Assembly: GCA_965231765.1 (NCBI GenBank)
Contig: OZ246887.1
Span: 2,232,001-2,296,000 of the forward strand
DNA: 64,000 nt
DNA from: JAAXHF01 sp963665955
GTDB lineage: Bacteria; Desulfobacterota; Binatia; Bin18
Reading direction: 5' to 3'
Positions 9,269 through 17,370 of this stretch are shown here, piece after piece (the first letter of the stretch is position 1; every line of letters starts with the position of its first letter). A program made the translations under genes and the position numbers. The notes beneath the pieces are model-generated. The model had not been told where the DNA came from and did not search any database. It saw nothing but the letters and a program-made list of their open reading frames with translations.

Positions 9269-10621
9269 CTACGCTTCTCTGGGCGGCGGCGTCTTCCAGC
9301 CTGGACCACCCCCAAAGACCACATTTGTGCCAACCAGGGGAAGTCCGGTGATCATTGAGGATTCAAACGTCAGCGCGCGCATGTCCTCAGGCTCCAGGTC
9401 GTGCACATCGCTCTTGCCACACGCCCGCGCTAGCATTTGGATTTCGAGCGTCATGGCATGAAAAAAATTTTCAACCCGTTCGACCCCTTCGTCAATATCA
9501 AGACGCTGCATCAGTTCTGGATCTTGAGTCGTGATGCCAACCGGACAGCGGCCGGTATGGCAGTGGTGGCAGGCGTACGGTTCAGTGCCCAATTTGTGAT
9601 AGTCTTCAACATATAATGGTTTATTACAATTCAGGGCGATCAGCGCCGCTGTGCCGCAATAGACCGCATCAGCGCCCAGCGCCAACGCTTTGGCCGCAGC
9701 CGTGCCGCTATGGATACCGCCAGCAATGATTAACTGGACTTCGCCATACAGCTTGCAGTCTTCCAGCGCAGCACGTGCTTCACACACCGCGGCTAAGGTC
9801 GGAATGCCGGTATGGTCAAGCAGAATATCGGGCGAGGCGCCGGTGCCGCCTTCCATGCCATCGACCACCACAACGTCAGCGCCAGCTTTTGCGGCGAGTT
9901 TGACATCATCGTACACCCGGGCCGCGCCCATCTTGACAAAAATAGGCACTTGCCAGTCGGTTGCTTCGCGTAGCTCTTCAATTTTTGTGATCATGTCATC
10001 CGGCCCAAGCCAATCTGGGTGGCGACACGGACTGCGTTGATCAACACCCGGCGGCAGGTCGCGCAGGGCAGCAATTTCATCCGAGACTTTTGATTCGAGC
10101 AGCAGTCCGCCCGTGCCTGGCTTAGCGCCCTGCCCGACAGTGAGTTCAATTGCATCCGCCATGCGCAAGTGATGGACATTGATGCCATAGCGGCTGGGCA
10201 GGACTTCATAGATCAAAACGTCCGAGTGCTCTCGCTCGGCCATCAACATACCGCCATCACCAGTTGTGCTTGAGCTGCCCACTTTTGCAGCGGCCTTGGC
10301 CAGAGCGACTTTGGCATTATACGACAGCGCGCCATAACTCATTCCAGTGACCATAATCGGGATGTCGAGTTCGATCGGTTTCTTGGCAAAACGTGTTCCA
10401 AGCACGGTCTTGGTATGACACTTTTCCCGATAGCCTTCGAGTGGAACTCGGGTCAGGGTACACGGAATAAAGGTCAGATCATCAAGAGACGGCAGCGGAC
10501 GGCTACGCAGCGCACTGAAGCCACGAATCCGGTAGCGTCCCAAGTGCGCCTTGGTCTGAATGTCTTCTATCGTTTCCGGGCTCCAGATCGTACTGGGCCG
10601 CAGCACCTCACGCTCGCTCAC
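9269..10621 (-). CDS. mgsC: N-methylglutamate synthase subunit C (glutamate synthase-like FMN domain)
   Basis: 450 residues matching the central FMN-binding domain of glutamate synthase as a separate protein. It has SYGALSYNAKVALAKAA, GGMEGGTGASPDI-like glycine motifs (VDGMEGGTGASPDILLDHTG), IAGGIHSGTAAAKALALGAD and the iron-sulfur cysteines in CHHCHTGRCPVGI. The GTG start at 10621 overlaps the mgsB stop by 4 bp (GTGA). In the pathway the complex transfers a methylamino group to 2-oxoglutarate or glutamate. Rhizobial GlxD-like proteins share this domain, so the substrate is set by the neighbourhood. Confidence 0.82.
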   Translation of the reverse strand: MSEREVLRPSTIWSPETIEDIQTKAHLGRYRIRGFSALRSRPLPSLDDLTFIPCTLTRVPLEGYREKCHTKTVLGTRFAKKPIELDIPIMVTGMSYGALSYNAKVALAKAAAKVGSSSTTGDGGMLMAEREHSDVLIYEVLPSRYGINVHHLRMADAIELTVGQGAKPGTGGLLLESKVSDEIAALRDLPPGVDQRSPCRHPDWLGPDDMITKIEELREATDWQVPIFVKMGAARVYDDVKLAAKAGADVVVVDGMEGGTGASPDILLDHTGIPTLAAVCEARAALEDCKLYGEVQLIIAGGIHSGTAAAKALALGADAVYCGTAALIALNCNKPLYVEDYHKLGTEPYACHHCHTGRCPVGITTQDPELMQRLDIDEGVERVENFFHAMTLEIQMLARACGKSDVHDLEPEDMRALTFESSMITGLPLVGTNVVFGGGPGWKTPPPREA

Positions 10622-11307
10622 AATGCCTCCCGCCAGGCGGAAAAGTCTTTTTTATCAAACCGCCACAAACGTTGACCGGCCACAACTTTCTGAAAGCGAG
10701 GCGGGGCGGAAATATCATACTCCGCCAGCGTGGCATTGAGGAACGCCTGATCCTCCACGGTCAGCTCCTCAACCACCGCGTCATTGCCTAAATCCGTAAT
10801 CTTCCCGCCGACAAAAATGCGCCCCTCATACATCGAGTCTCCCAAGGCTTCAGCCGTGTCACCACACACGATGATGGTGCCCTTCTGCATCATAAAACCC
10901 GTCATATACCCGCAGTTCCCCTGGATAATCAGGCACCCGCCCTTCATGGCAATGCCAGCCCGAGCACTGGCATTGCCACGGACCACAACGGTTCCACCGC
11001 GCATCGACGCGGCTGTGCTATTGCCTGCGTTCTGCTCAATAATGACCGTACCAGCCAGCATACTCTCGCCCGCCCCCCAGCCTGTGCTGCCCCGGATTTC
11101 GACCCGTGGACCATCAATCATGCCAGCACAGTAATAACCAACACTACCATCAAAAACGAGCCTGACAGGCTGCAGGACGGCAACGCCAAGATTATGGCGG
11201 GCTTGAGGGCCGCGCACGAGAATGTCACGCGCGCCCTGAGCAATCAAGTGGCGGATCTGTTGATTAATCTCACGAGGAGTTTTGTCGGTGCAGTTGACTT
11301 CGCTCAC
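10618..11307 (-). CDS. mgsB: N-methylglutamate synthase subunit B (GXGXG domain)
   Basis: 229 residues forming the right-handed GXGXG beta-helix found at the C-terminus of glutamate synthase, here as a free subunit. Repeats of the type GGTVVVRGNASARAGIAMKG and QGNCGYMTGFMMQKG can be followed from about residue 70 to 180. It starts with GTG at 11307 and ends overlapping mgsC by 4 bp, so the two are translationally coupled. The domain is structural and links the amidotransferase and FMN subunits. Confidence 0.8.
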   Translation of the reverse strand: MSEVNCTDKTPREINQQIRHLIAQGARDILVRGPQARHNLGVAVLQPVRLVFDGSVGYYCAGMIDGPRVEIRGSTGWGAGESMLAGTVIIEQNAGNSTAASMRGGTVVVRGNASARAGIAMKGGCLIIQGNCGYMTGFMMQKGTIIVCGDTAEALGDSMYEGRIFVGGKITDLGNDAVVEELTVEDQAFLNATLAEYDISAPPRFQKVVAGQRLWRFDKKDFSAWREAL

Positions 11308-11325
11308 AGTCGGCTCTCTTTTCTG

Positions 11326-12273
11326 TCAGTGTGTCGCAGGTGCCGGCACCTGCCAGGTCTGAACACGATTCACTCCCGGTTCCCAAACAGGAAAATCTTC
11401 GCCCAACGCGATACGCAACGCCCGTTCCTCGGTGGCGATAGCGATATAGCTCGGGGTCTCAGTCACGACCAGTGGCTTGAAGGCAAACGGATCTTTGACA
11501 AAACCCAGGCAGTCCGCCGTCGCCGCCAAATAACAAAAGGCGCCATCAAAATCGTCCAAGGAAGCTCTCAAGGCTTCCTCAAAGCTCGCCCCCTGGGACA
11601 TCTGATCGGCCACATACAAGCCAATAATCTCGGAGTCGTTCTCAGTATAAAAACGATGGCCATGTTGTTCGTAGATTCGCCGCATTTTGTGGTAGTTGGT
11701 GATGTGACCGTTATGGACCACGGCAATATCAGGCCGTCCATGCGCCCAAAAGGGCTGGGAATGGCTGAGGTCAACCCGGCTCTCAGTCGACATCCTGGTA
11801 TGGCCAATGCCATGCGTACCAATGGAGGAGGAGATACCGAAGCTTGCCTCCAGATTCGCCGGAGAACCAACTTGTTTGAGCACCTCAAGCCTGTGGCCCA
11901 TACTGACCACTTCCAAGTTGAGGTCGATTTCCTGACCAGCTGCTTCGATGGCTCGCTCCAAGTCAGCTGGACCATGCGAGTTGGGCGGATTCTCTACGAC
12001 GAGGCGAAGATACGCGCCGGTTACTGAGGTGCCGATCACGGGCACGGTTGCAGCCAGCCGCTGTGCGATATGGCTGCCTTGGGTCTCAAAAGAACCAGAT
12101 TCTTCAAGCTTAATCTGCAACACTAGCTCACTTGCTACGTGGTCTCCATACAGCGCCACTCCACTCGAATCAGGGCCCCGACGATCGAGGGCGGACAACA
12201 TATCGAGCAGTACCTGACCGACAGGGGCTTGGCCATTTCCGCTCTTATCTAAAAAACCGACAACTCCACACAT
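11326..12273 (-). CDS. mgsA: N-methylglutamate synthase subunit A (class II glutamine amidotransferase)
   Basis: 315 residues. ATG 12273 is chosen over the in-frame codon at 12288 because class II amidotransferases need the nucleophile Cys right after the initiator Met: MCGVVGF. Further family motifs are LDRRGPDSSG, GHTRMSTESRVDLSHSQPF and VHNGHITNY. This is the N-terminal nucleophile domain of glutamate synthase as a stand-alone subunit. It is the first gene of the mgs-mgd-gmaS unit, 18 bp before mgsB. A 146-bp gap separates it from the upstream SnoaL-like gene, so the cluster promoter probably lies in 12274-12419. Confidence 0.82.
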   Translation of the reverse strand: MCGVVGFLDKSGNGQAPVGQVLLDMLSALDRRGPDSSGVALYGDHVASELVLQIKLEESGSFETQGSHIAQRLAATVPVIGTSVTGAYLRLVVENPPNSHGPADLERAIEAAGQEIDLNLEVVSMGHRLEVLKQVGSPANLEASFGISSSIGTHGIGHTRMSTESRVDLSHSQPFWAHGRPDIAVVHNGHITNYHKMRRIYEQHGHRFYTENDSEIIGLYVADQMSQGASFEEALRASLDDFDGAFCYLAATADCLGFVKDPFAFKPLVVTETPSYIAIATEERALRIALGEDFPVWEPGVNRVQTWQVPAPATH

Positions 12274-12367
12274 TGTATTCTGCCTCAATGATCAGAGAGA
12301 ACAGGAGCAGCGAGCCGAAGGAAGTGCATCAGCTTGAGTATCCGACACAGTGGGAACAAGAAAGACA

Positions 12368-12388
12368 CCCTCTCCCAGCGGGAGAGGG
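12368..12388. repeat. 21-bp palindromic intergenic repeat, copy 1
   Basis: Arms CCCTCTCCC and GGGAGAGGG (9 bp, perfect) separated by AGC. The same arms with a TCA loop recur at 47324-47344. The element lies in the gap upstream of mgsA. It could be a dispersed repeat or act as a hairpin terminator for the gene at 12420, but no T-tract follows. Confidence 0.7.
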
Positions 12389-12419
12389 AACACAAGGACA
12401 AGAAATTCTGGCCAGGGAC

Positions 12420-12827
12420 TTAATTCTCCCACTTCATAATACGCGCCGCCTTATGCGTGTCGGCGTACTCTTCAATCTTGGCAATCTGTCCGTCGCGGCA
12501 ATGATACACCCAGCAGTATTCATTGTCATACTGCTCGCCTTCGCGTGTTTTGGCTGAGATGTTGTGCTGGACCACGGCGGTATCCCCATCAGCCAGGATA
12601 CGATGGATATTGAGCCGAAAGGTCTTCATATCAAAAATGCGCTTTGGCGTGTCGCCACCCAGCTCCTTCGTCACGGCCTCCCGACCTTTGATGACCTCAA
12701 GCGGTGCACTTTCGGGCGGGTACCATTCGATATCTTCGGTGAATAGCGACGCCAGCTTGTCCCGATTTCCAGTCGGCAGGGTTTCGTAATAGGTTGTGAT
12801 CAGCGCGCGCGTCTCTTCTGTTTGCAT
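12420..12827 (-). CDS. SnoaL/NTF2-like protein
   Basis: 135 residues from ATG 12827, which has a strong AGGAGGGGTG ribosome-binding site; a longer frame to 12899 is not needed. The NTF2-like cone fold is indicated by the N-terminal helix (TYYETLPTGNRDKLASLF), then EDIEWYPPESAPLEVIKGRE and the final strand pair YCWVYHCRDGQIAKIEEYAD. This is the usual pattern of ketosteroid-isomerase-like/SnoaL proteins. The substrate is unknown. It is transcribed away from the nitrilase-like gene at 12971 and toward mgsA, so it could be a leader gene of that unit, though the 146-bp gap argues for separate transcription. Confidence 0.75.
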   Translation of the reverse strand: MQTEETRALITTYYETLPTGNRDKLASLFTEDIEWYPPESAPLEVIKGREAVTKELGGDTPKRIFDMKTFRLNIHRILADGDTAVVQHNISAKTREGEQYDNEYCWVYHCRDGQIAKIEEYADTHKAARIMKWEN

Positions 12828-12970
12828 GTTCACCCCTCCTTGTTGTGCGAGTTTGTCTGGATTGTGCGAGTTTGTCTGAATTCGGTCTGTCTGACCCATA
12901 TCCCACTCGACGCCTTTTACAAGCCCTCAGCAGTCTTGTATTTTCATGCCTGCAAACGAGGAGGGTGAGC

Positions 12971-14038
12971 ATGATTGAACCGTATAATGCTGTCGGCTTG
13001 GTGCCTACGTTTTGGGGGATTCGCAAACGCGCAGACATGCAAAAAAACATTGAGCACCTCAAAAGTCTGACCAAGGCCGCGTTTTGGCTGTCGAATTTGG
13101 ATATTCCCGTTCGCCTCTTGGCCATCCCTGAAGGTGCCCTGCAGGGCTTTAACGATGAGGTGCTTGACGTCGACCACACCGAGTTTGCCCACACGTGTGC
13201 AATTGATATTCCAGGCCCTGAAACCGATCAGCTCGGGGCGCTGGCCCGCGAGTGGGGGGTGTTCATCATGGCTCAAGCCAAGGCGCGGCATGCAGACTGG
13301 CCAGACCTGTTCTTTAACGTTGGCTTTATTCTTGATCCGGACGGCACTATCATTCTCAAGCACTACAAGATCTCTTCCTTGCTGCCGTGTGAACGCTCGG
13401 TCTCGCCGTATGATTTGTTCGATTGGTGGATAGAGAAGTACGGCCGTACGCTTGATGCCTTCTGGCCAGTGGCGGATACACAGATTGGACGCCTGGGTAT
13501 TATGATGGCCATGGAAGGCAATTATCCGGAAAATGGTCGCGGCTTGGCAATGAACGGTGCCGAAGTCGTCTACCGTGCGTCGCTACCAGGCCCATTCACC
13601 CAGAATGACATTTTTGAGATCTCCAATCGTGCCCGCGCGCTGGAGAATAATATGTACATTGTTGCGCCCAATATCGGTGGGTATCATCTGTACACAGACA
13701 CTGAAACGCCAATCGACGCGGGCAGCGGCCAGTCCATGGTTGTGGACTACACTGGGGCGATTGTCGGCAAGCAGCGTGATACCAACGGCTCGACATACGT
13801 CCGAGGCGTGATAGACATCGAAGCCCTACGCCACCACCGAGCCAATGCCCAGGTCACCAATTGGATGAAAGACATCCACGCCGAGATGGCCCAGCTCATT
13901 TACGAAAAGCCGATTTATCCTAAAAACCGCTATATCGACCGTATCCCTGGTAATCATGCCCAGTATAAAGAAGAGGTCATCGACAAACAGGTGGCGCTGA
14001 TGCAAGAGCGGAATATCTGGAAAGCGCCTGCAAAATAA
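12971..14038 (+). CDS. Nitrilase/amidase-superfamily protein lacking the catalytic cysteine
   Basis: 355 residues from ATG 12971, preceded by GAGGAGGGTG. The carbon-nitrogen hydrolase fold is clear. The catalytic Glu is E54 in LAIPEGAL and the Lys is K133 in LKHYKISS. The elbow GNYPENGRGLAMNGAEVV matches aliphatic amidases and formamidases. In those enzymes the nucleophile Cys stands three residues before GNYPE. Here the sequence is GIMMAMEGNYPE, and the codon is GCC (Ala180, 13508-13510). The protein is otherwise full length, so it is either a non-hydrolytic relative or uses another mechanism. It is followed 10 bp later by an alpha/beta hydrolase gene, suggesting an operon. Confidence 0.8.
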   Translation: MIEPYNAVGLVPTFWGIRKRADMQKNIEHLKSLTKAAFWLSNLDIPVRLLAIPEGALQGFNDEVLDVDHTEFAHTCAIDIPGPETDQLGALAREWGVFIMAQAKARHADWPDLFFNVGFILDPDGTIILKHYKISSLLPCERSVSPYDLFDWWIEKYGRTLDAFWPVADTQIGRLGIMMAMEGNYPENGRGLAMNGAEVVYRASLPGPFTQNDIFEISNRARALENNMYIVAPNIGGYHLYTDTETPIDAGSGQSMVVDYTGAIVGKQRDTNGSTYVRGVIDIEALRHHRANAQVTNWMKDIHAEMAQLIYEKPIYPKNRYIDRIPGNHAQYKEEVIDKQVALMQERNIWKAPAK

Positions 14039-14048
14039 GGAACAGTCT

Positions 14049-14864
14049 ATGCCCTATACACACGATAACGGAGTCGAGCTGTGGTATGACGTGAATGGCA
14101 GCGGAGAGCCTTTGGTGCTGAGCGGAGGATTTGGTCTTTTGCACGATCAGTTTGCCAAGATTCGCCACTTACTCACCCCCCACCTACAAGTCGTCGATTG
14201 GAATTATCGGGGCGCTGGACAATCCGATCGTTCTTGGCCGGGCGGCTATACCTTGGATCGCTGGGTTGATGACCTGGCACTCATTCTTGACCAGGCGGGC
14301 ATTGAGAGCGTCCATCTGTGGGGCACCTCAACTGGGGCGCCGCTTAACGTTCGGTTTGCCGCGCGGTATCCAGACCGGGTTAAGAGTATCATCACCTACC
14401 CTGGAATTTCAGCTACTCCGGCCGGCCGGCAGACGTTTCAGCTCTTTCAGGATGTCGCCGAGACTTTTGGCTACGCGGCGTTAGGGCGCCTGACGCAGTG
14501 GATCGGCTGCGCTGAGCACAATGTGTTTGGCGGTCTGGCCAATGAGATGGCACTGTTCGAAATTGCTTCCTTCGAACGTAATTTTTCGATGGCCTCGCTC
14601 GCAAAGACGCTGGAAGTCTTTGCCCACTGTGATCTGTCGGCAGACGTTGCCAAACTCCACATGCCGGTCCTGGTGCTGATGGGAAACTCTGGTCACCTAG
14701 GTGCCTCGACTCCCAATCAGAAAGCGGCTATCGAAGCGTTTACCGCGCTGTGCGCGCATGCCGAAGTCAAGCTCATCGAAAATGGTGGTGGCACGTATCA
14801 CATGCTCGAAGAGCCCGAGCAAACCGCTCCCGTGGTGATTGATTTTGTGACACAGCATGCCTAA
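14049..14864 (+). CDS. Alpha/beta-fold hydrolase
   Basis: 271 residues with the canonical hydrolase layout. An oxyanion region lies at LVLSGGFGLLHDQF, the nucleophile elbow at HLWGTSTGAPLNVRFAARYP (Ser in GTSTG), a cap region in the middle, and the catalytic His in GGGTYHMLEEPEQ near the C-terminus. No secretion signal is present. It begins 10 bp after the nitrilase-like gene, with AAGGAAC before the ATG, so they are probably co-transcribed and could act on the same small ester or amide. The substrate cannot be told from sequence. Confidence 0.8.
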   Translation: MPYTHDNGVELWYDVNGSGEPLVLSGGFGLLHDQFAKIRHLLTPHLQVVDWNYRGAGQSDRSWPGGYTLDRWVDDLALILDQAGIESVHLWGTSTGAPLNVRFAARYPDRVKSIITYPGISATPAGRQTFQLFQDVAETFGYAALGRLTQWIGCAEHNVFGGLANEMALFEIASFERNFSMASLAKTLEVFAHCDLSADVAKLHMPVLVLMGNSGHLGASTPNQKAAIEAFTALCAHAEVKLIENGGGTYHMLEEPEQTAPVVIDFVTQHA

Positions 14865-14963
14865 GTCGTCGCGGCGGTTCATGAACAAATATATTGAATT
14901 ATCTCAAGGGAAAATCTATTTCGTATATATTATCCTCATTCTCCCTCTACTATAGGCAGATTA

Positions 14964-15929
14964 TCACAACTTCAAAAACCTCTCCGCATTCTTGTGATAA
15001 ATCTTATCCTTCTCTTCTTTCGAGAGAGGCAAACCTTCCAAAAACTCATTTGTCCAGCGCATAAATTGGCTATCCTGCATAAAATAATCAGATCCATACA
15101 CCAGGTGATCGATACCCACCAAATCGCACGCACAATCGAAAGCTGGCTTATGCCATCCGAGAGCGGTATCGAAGTACAGCTTATGCATGTACTCACTCGG
15201 ACGGCGGGGGATTTGGCGGTATTTGTCTGAGAAGTGATGGTCGTCATAACCAAGGTCGATACGCCGGGCGAGATACGGAAGCGTGCCGCCAAGGTGAGCG
15301 AGGATAAGAATCAGGTTTGGACAGCGCTCGAACAAGCCGCTGTAGAGTAACTTCATGGTTGAGAGGGTCGTATCGGCTGGGAACGCGAGGAGCGGGGCAA
15401 TGTCATCGTCCTGGTAGCCCGGAGGTGGTTTGGGGTGCATGAAGACGGGGACTTTGCGGCGTTCGACTTCTTCCCAGAAAGGAAAAAACTCTGGTGTGTG
15501 GAGATATTTGTCGCCAACGTTGGACGTGATCAGCGCTCCGACAAAACCGGGGATATTGAGCGTCCGTTCTAGTTCGGCTAGCGCAGCTTGTGGGGAATTG
15601 AACGGAATATTGGCAAACGCTTTAAACCGCTCGGGACTCTGACGGCAGGCTTCGGCATAGCTGTCGTTCACCAAGCGGCACAGCTCTGGACTCTTGTCAT
15701 CAACCCGCATGTACATCGACGGGTTGGAGAGGATTTCAACTTCCACCTGCCCCTTATTCATGTCCTCGATACGTTGCTCATGATCCCAAGCTGGCAGTGG
15801 GGTGCCGACCCAAAAGCCGATCATGCGACCTTTGGCATCTTGGTCTAAGACAACTTCGTCGGGATAGTATTCTTTAATTTTCAAGAAGAACGCTTCAGGA
15901 AATGAGTGGGAGTGAAAATCGATTTTCAT
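14964..15929 (-). CDS. Amidohydrolase family protein (ACMSD/decarboxylase type)
   Basis: 321 residues of the amidohydrolase-2 family, TIM-barrel metal enzymes including ACMSD and gamma-resorcylate decarboxylase. The metal-binding start is KIDFHSHSFPEAF (HxH). FMHPKPPP supplies the His of the next strand, LILAHLGGTLPYLARRID the next, and YGSDYFM the conserved Asp. Family members decarboxylate or hydrolyse aromatic and cyclic acids; the substrate here is not identifiable. The gene stands alone, and its downstream end faces the preceding hydrolase gene across a 99-bp AT-rich gap. The boundary of the repeat-flanked island begins 22 bp upstream of its start codon. Confidence 0.8.
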   Translation of the reverse strand: MKIDFHSHSFPEAFFLKIKEYYPDEVVLDQDAKGRMIGFWVGTPLPAWDHEQRIEDMNKGQVEVEILSNPSMYMRVDDKSPELCRLVNDSYAEACRQSPERFKAFANIPFNSPQAALAELERTLNIPGFVGALITSNVGDKYLHTPEFFPFWEEVERRKVPVFMHPKPPPGYQDDDIAPLLAFPADTTLSTMKLLYSGLFERCPNLILILAHLGGTLPYLARRIDLGYDDHHFSDKYRQIPRRPSEYMHKLYFDTALGWHKPAFDCACDLVGIDHLVYGSDYFMQDSQFMRWTNEFLEGLPLSKEEKDKIYHKNAERFLKL

Positions 15930-15951
15930 AGGATGTCCTTCGTATTATTGA

Positions 15952-16001
15952 GCTGAAACCACAGACGCCCGCCCGGCATGCTGATCAAGAAACGCTCCAA
16001 G
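15952..16001. repeat. 50-bp direct repeat, copy 1 (left boundary of restriction-gene remnant)
   Basis: Begins GCTGAAACCACAGACG and ends ACGCTCCAAG. It is identical over 50 bp to 17378-17427, which lies in the 3' end of the hydrolase gene at 17371-18198. This copy is a detached duplicate outside any gene. Together the two copies bracket about 1.4 kb. Confidence 0.9.
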
Positions 16002-16070
16002 GCGTCCAATCCAGTATTAGTACTAGCCACAATTTCTTTGAGCTTCAAAGACGCTCACACACCCACCTTT

Positions 16071-16100
16071 ACCCTCGCCAAATTCTCGCAAATGGCCTTC
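16071..16100 (-). pseudogene. hsdM 3'-end scrap, second copy
   Basis: About 30 bp nearly identical to the last codons of the hsdM-like tail at 17163-17255 (shared ACCCTCGCCAAATTCTCG on the plus strand). It encodes ENLARVKV in the leftward direction. It lies just after the YhcG gene, so a short piece of hsdM 3' end flanks YhcG on both sides. This indicates duplication followed by deletion. Confidence 0.55.
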
Positions 16101-16113
16101 CTGGTTCTGCACT

Positions 16114-17166
16114 TCACTCATCATTGCCTCCATCACGCTGAAACTCCAGCCGCGCCTTAGCCTCCAGCATTGCCTTGTGCAATTTGGCTTGCAGGGCTTC
16201 TTTGGGAGGCAACTTGAGCCAGTATTCGGCCACGTGGATATTGTCTTGCTCCAAATCCATCAACTCCACGACTTCCGCGTCTTTGTCGCTGCACAGGATG
16301 ATGGCAATGGGTGAGTGTTCGCCGGGTTGCTGTTCGTATTTTGCCAGCCACTTCAGATAAAGTTCCACCTGGCCTTTGTACTCGGCTTTGAATTCACCTA
16401 GCTTGAGTTCAATCAGCACCAGGCGCTGCAATTTGCGATGATAGAACAGCAGGTCGATGTAGTAGTCGTTGCCGCCAATCTGGATGCGTTTTTGGCGGCT
16501 CATGAAGGCAAAGTCGCTGCCTAATTCTAAAATAAAACGCTCCAGCTCCATCAGGATGGCGCTTTCCAGATCTTTTTCAGAGAAGTTGTCTTTCAGGTCT
16601 AAAAAATCCAGTAGATAAGGGTCTTTCAGGAATAGTCGGGGTGTTTTTTGAGAGAAAGCCAAGTCCCGCTGGATGAGGGCATCAGGCTGTTTGGAAATAG
16701 CGGTACGCTCAAAGAGCATGTTGTCGATGCGTTCTCGCAATGCACGTACCGACCAGCGGGCATCGGCACACATGCGGATGTAAAATTCGCGTTTAAGTTC
16801 ATCTTCGATCTTAATGATTTCAACGAAGTGCGACCAGCTCAATTGTGCCGACAGTGTCGTCACAATCGGCAAATCAGAAAAATACTGGTACAGCTTGACC
16901 ATGCGAAACAGATTACGCCGACTGAAACCACTGCCATAGTCCAGCACTAACCGGTCAGCCAGTTTTTGCATGGTGGCATCACCATACTCAGCACGTTGCT
17001 CAGTGATGACTTGCTCTTTGATTGTTTTGCCAATTTGCCAATAGGTGAACACCAACGTTTGATTGACCTGCGTAACCACCTGGGCTTTGGCAGTTTCGAT
17101 CAGTTGTCTGATGTCTTGATACAACGTGTCGATGCTCGTTGGACTGGGGGGATTTGACGGTTTCAT
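16114..17166 (-). CDS. YhcG/DUF1016 family PD-(D/E)XK nuclease
   Basis: 350 residues. The N-terminal DUF1016 helical domain covers roughly residues 10-160 (IDTLYQDIRQLIETAKAQVV, VNQTLVFTYWQIGKTI, LSWSHFVEIIKIEDELKREF). The C-terminal nuclease domain has ELGSDFAFMSRQKRIQIGGNDYYIDLLFYH and LVLIELKLGEF, giving the D...ExK active site. Such proteins are commonly encoded beside type I restriction-modification genes. The ATG at 17166 overlaps the TGA of an hsdM-like tail, the coupling expected in a restriction operon, but hsdS, hsdR and most of hsdM are missing here. The role is inferred as DNA processing or defence. Confidence 0.85.
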   Translation of the reverse strand: MKPSNPPSPTSIDTLYQDIRQLIETAKAQVVTQVNQTLVFTYWQIGKTIKEQVITEQRAEYGDATMQKLADRLVLDYGSGFSRRNLFRMVKLYQYFSDLPIVTTLSAQLSWSHFVEIIKIEDELKREFYIRMCADARWSVRALRERIDNMLFERTAISKQPDALIQRDLAFSQKTPRLFLKDPYLLDFLDLKDNFSEKDLESAILMELERFILELGSDFAFMSRQKRIQIGGNDYYIDLLFYHRKLQRLVLIELKLGEFKAEYKGQVELYLKWLAKYEQQPGEHSPIAIILCSDKDAEVVELMDLEQDNIHVAEYWLKLPPKEALQAKLHKAMLEAKARLEFQRDGGNDE

Positions 17167-17255
17167 ACCTTCACCCTCGCCAAATTCTCGGCAATGGCCT
17201 TATTCAACGCCGCCTCTTCTAGCAACTGCGCTTCAAGTTCGGCTTTGAGCCCAGC
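17163..17255 (-). pseudogene. C-terminal remnant of a type I methyltransferase (hsdM)
   Basis: The leftward frame ends with AGLKAELEAQLLEEAALNKA followed by IAENLARVKV and a TGA that overlaps the YhcG start. The coiled, Ala/Glu-rich end is typical of HsdM C-termini. Only about 30 residues are recognisable. Upstream of them the open frame (to 17435) reads through unrelated sequence and into the antisense of the hydrolase 3' end, so no complete methyltransferase exists here. Confidence 0.6.
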
Positions 17256-17370
17256 TGCCACATAATTGAGAATGGTCAATAACCGTCGAGCAATCTCGTA
17301 TGGAGAACGTCGCCCGGTGATGATGATCCTACAATGCATCTGCTTTGCGGCAAAGTATTTCGGTGTCTCT

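Noticed and set aside
14865..14963. AT-rich gap considered as a promoter or tRNA
   Set aside because: No cloverleaf pairing and no clear -35/-10 pair with consensus spacing; it lies between converging gene ends.
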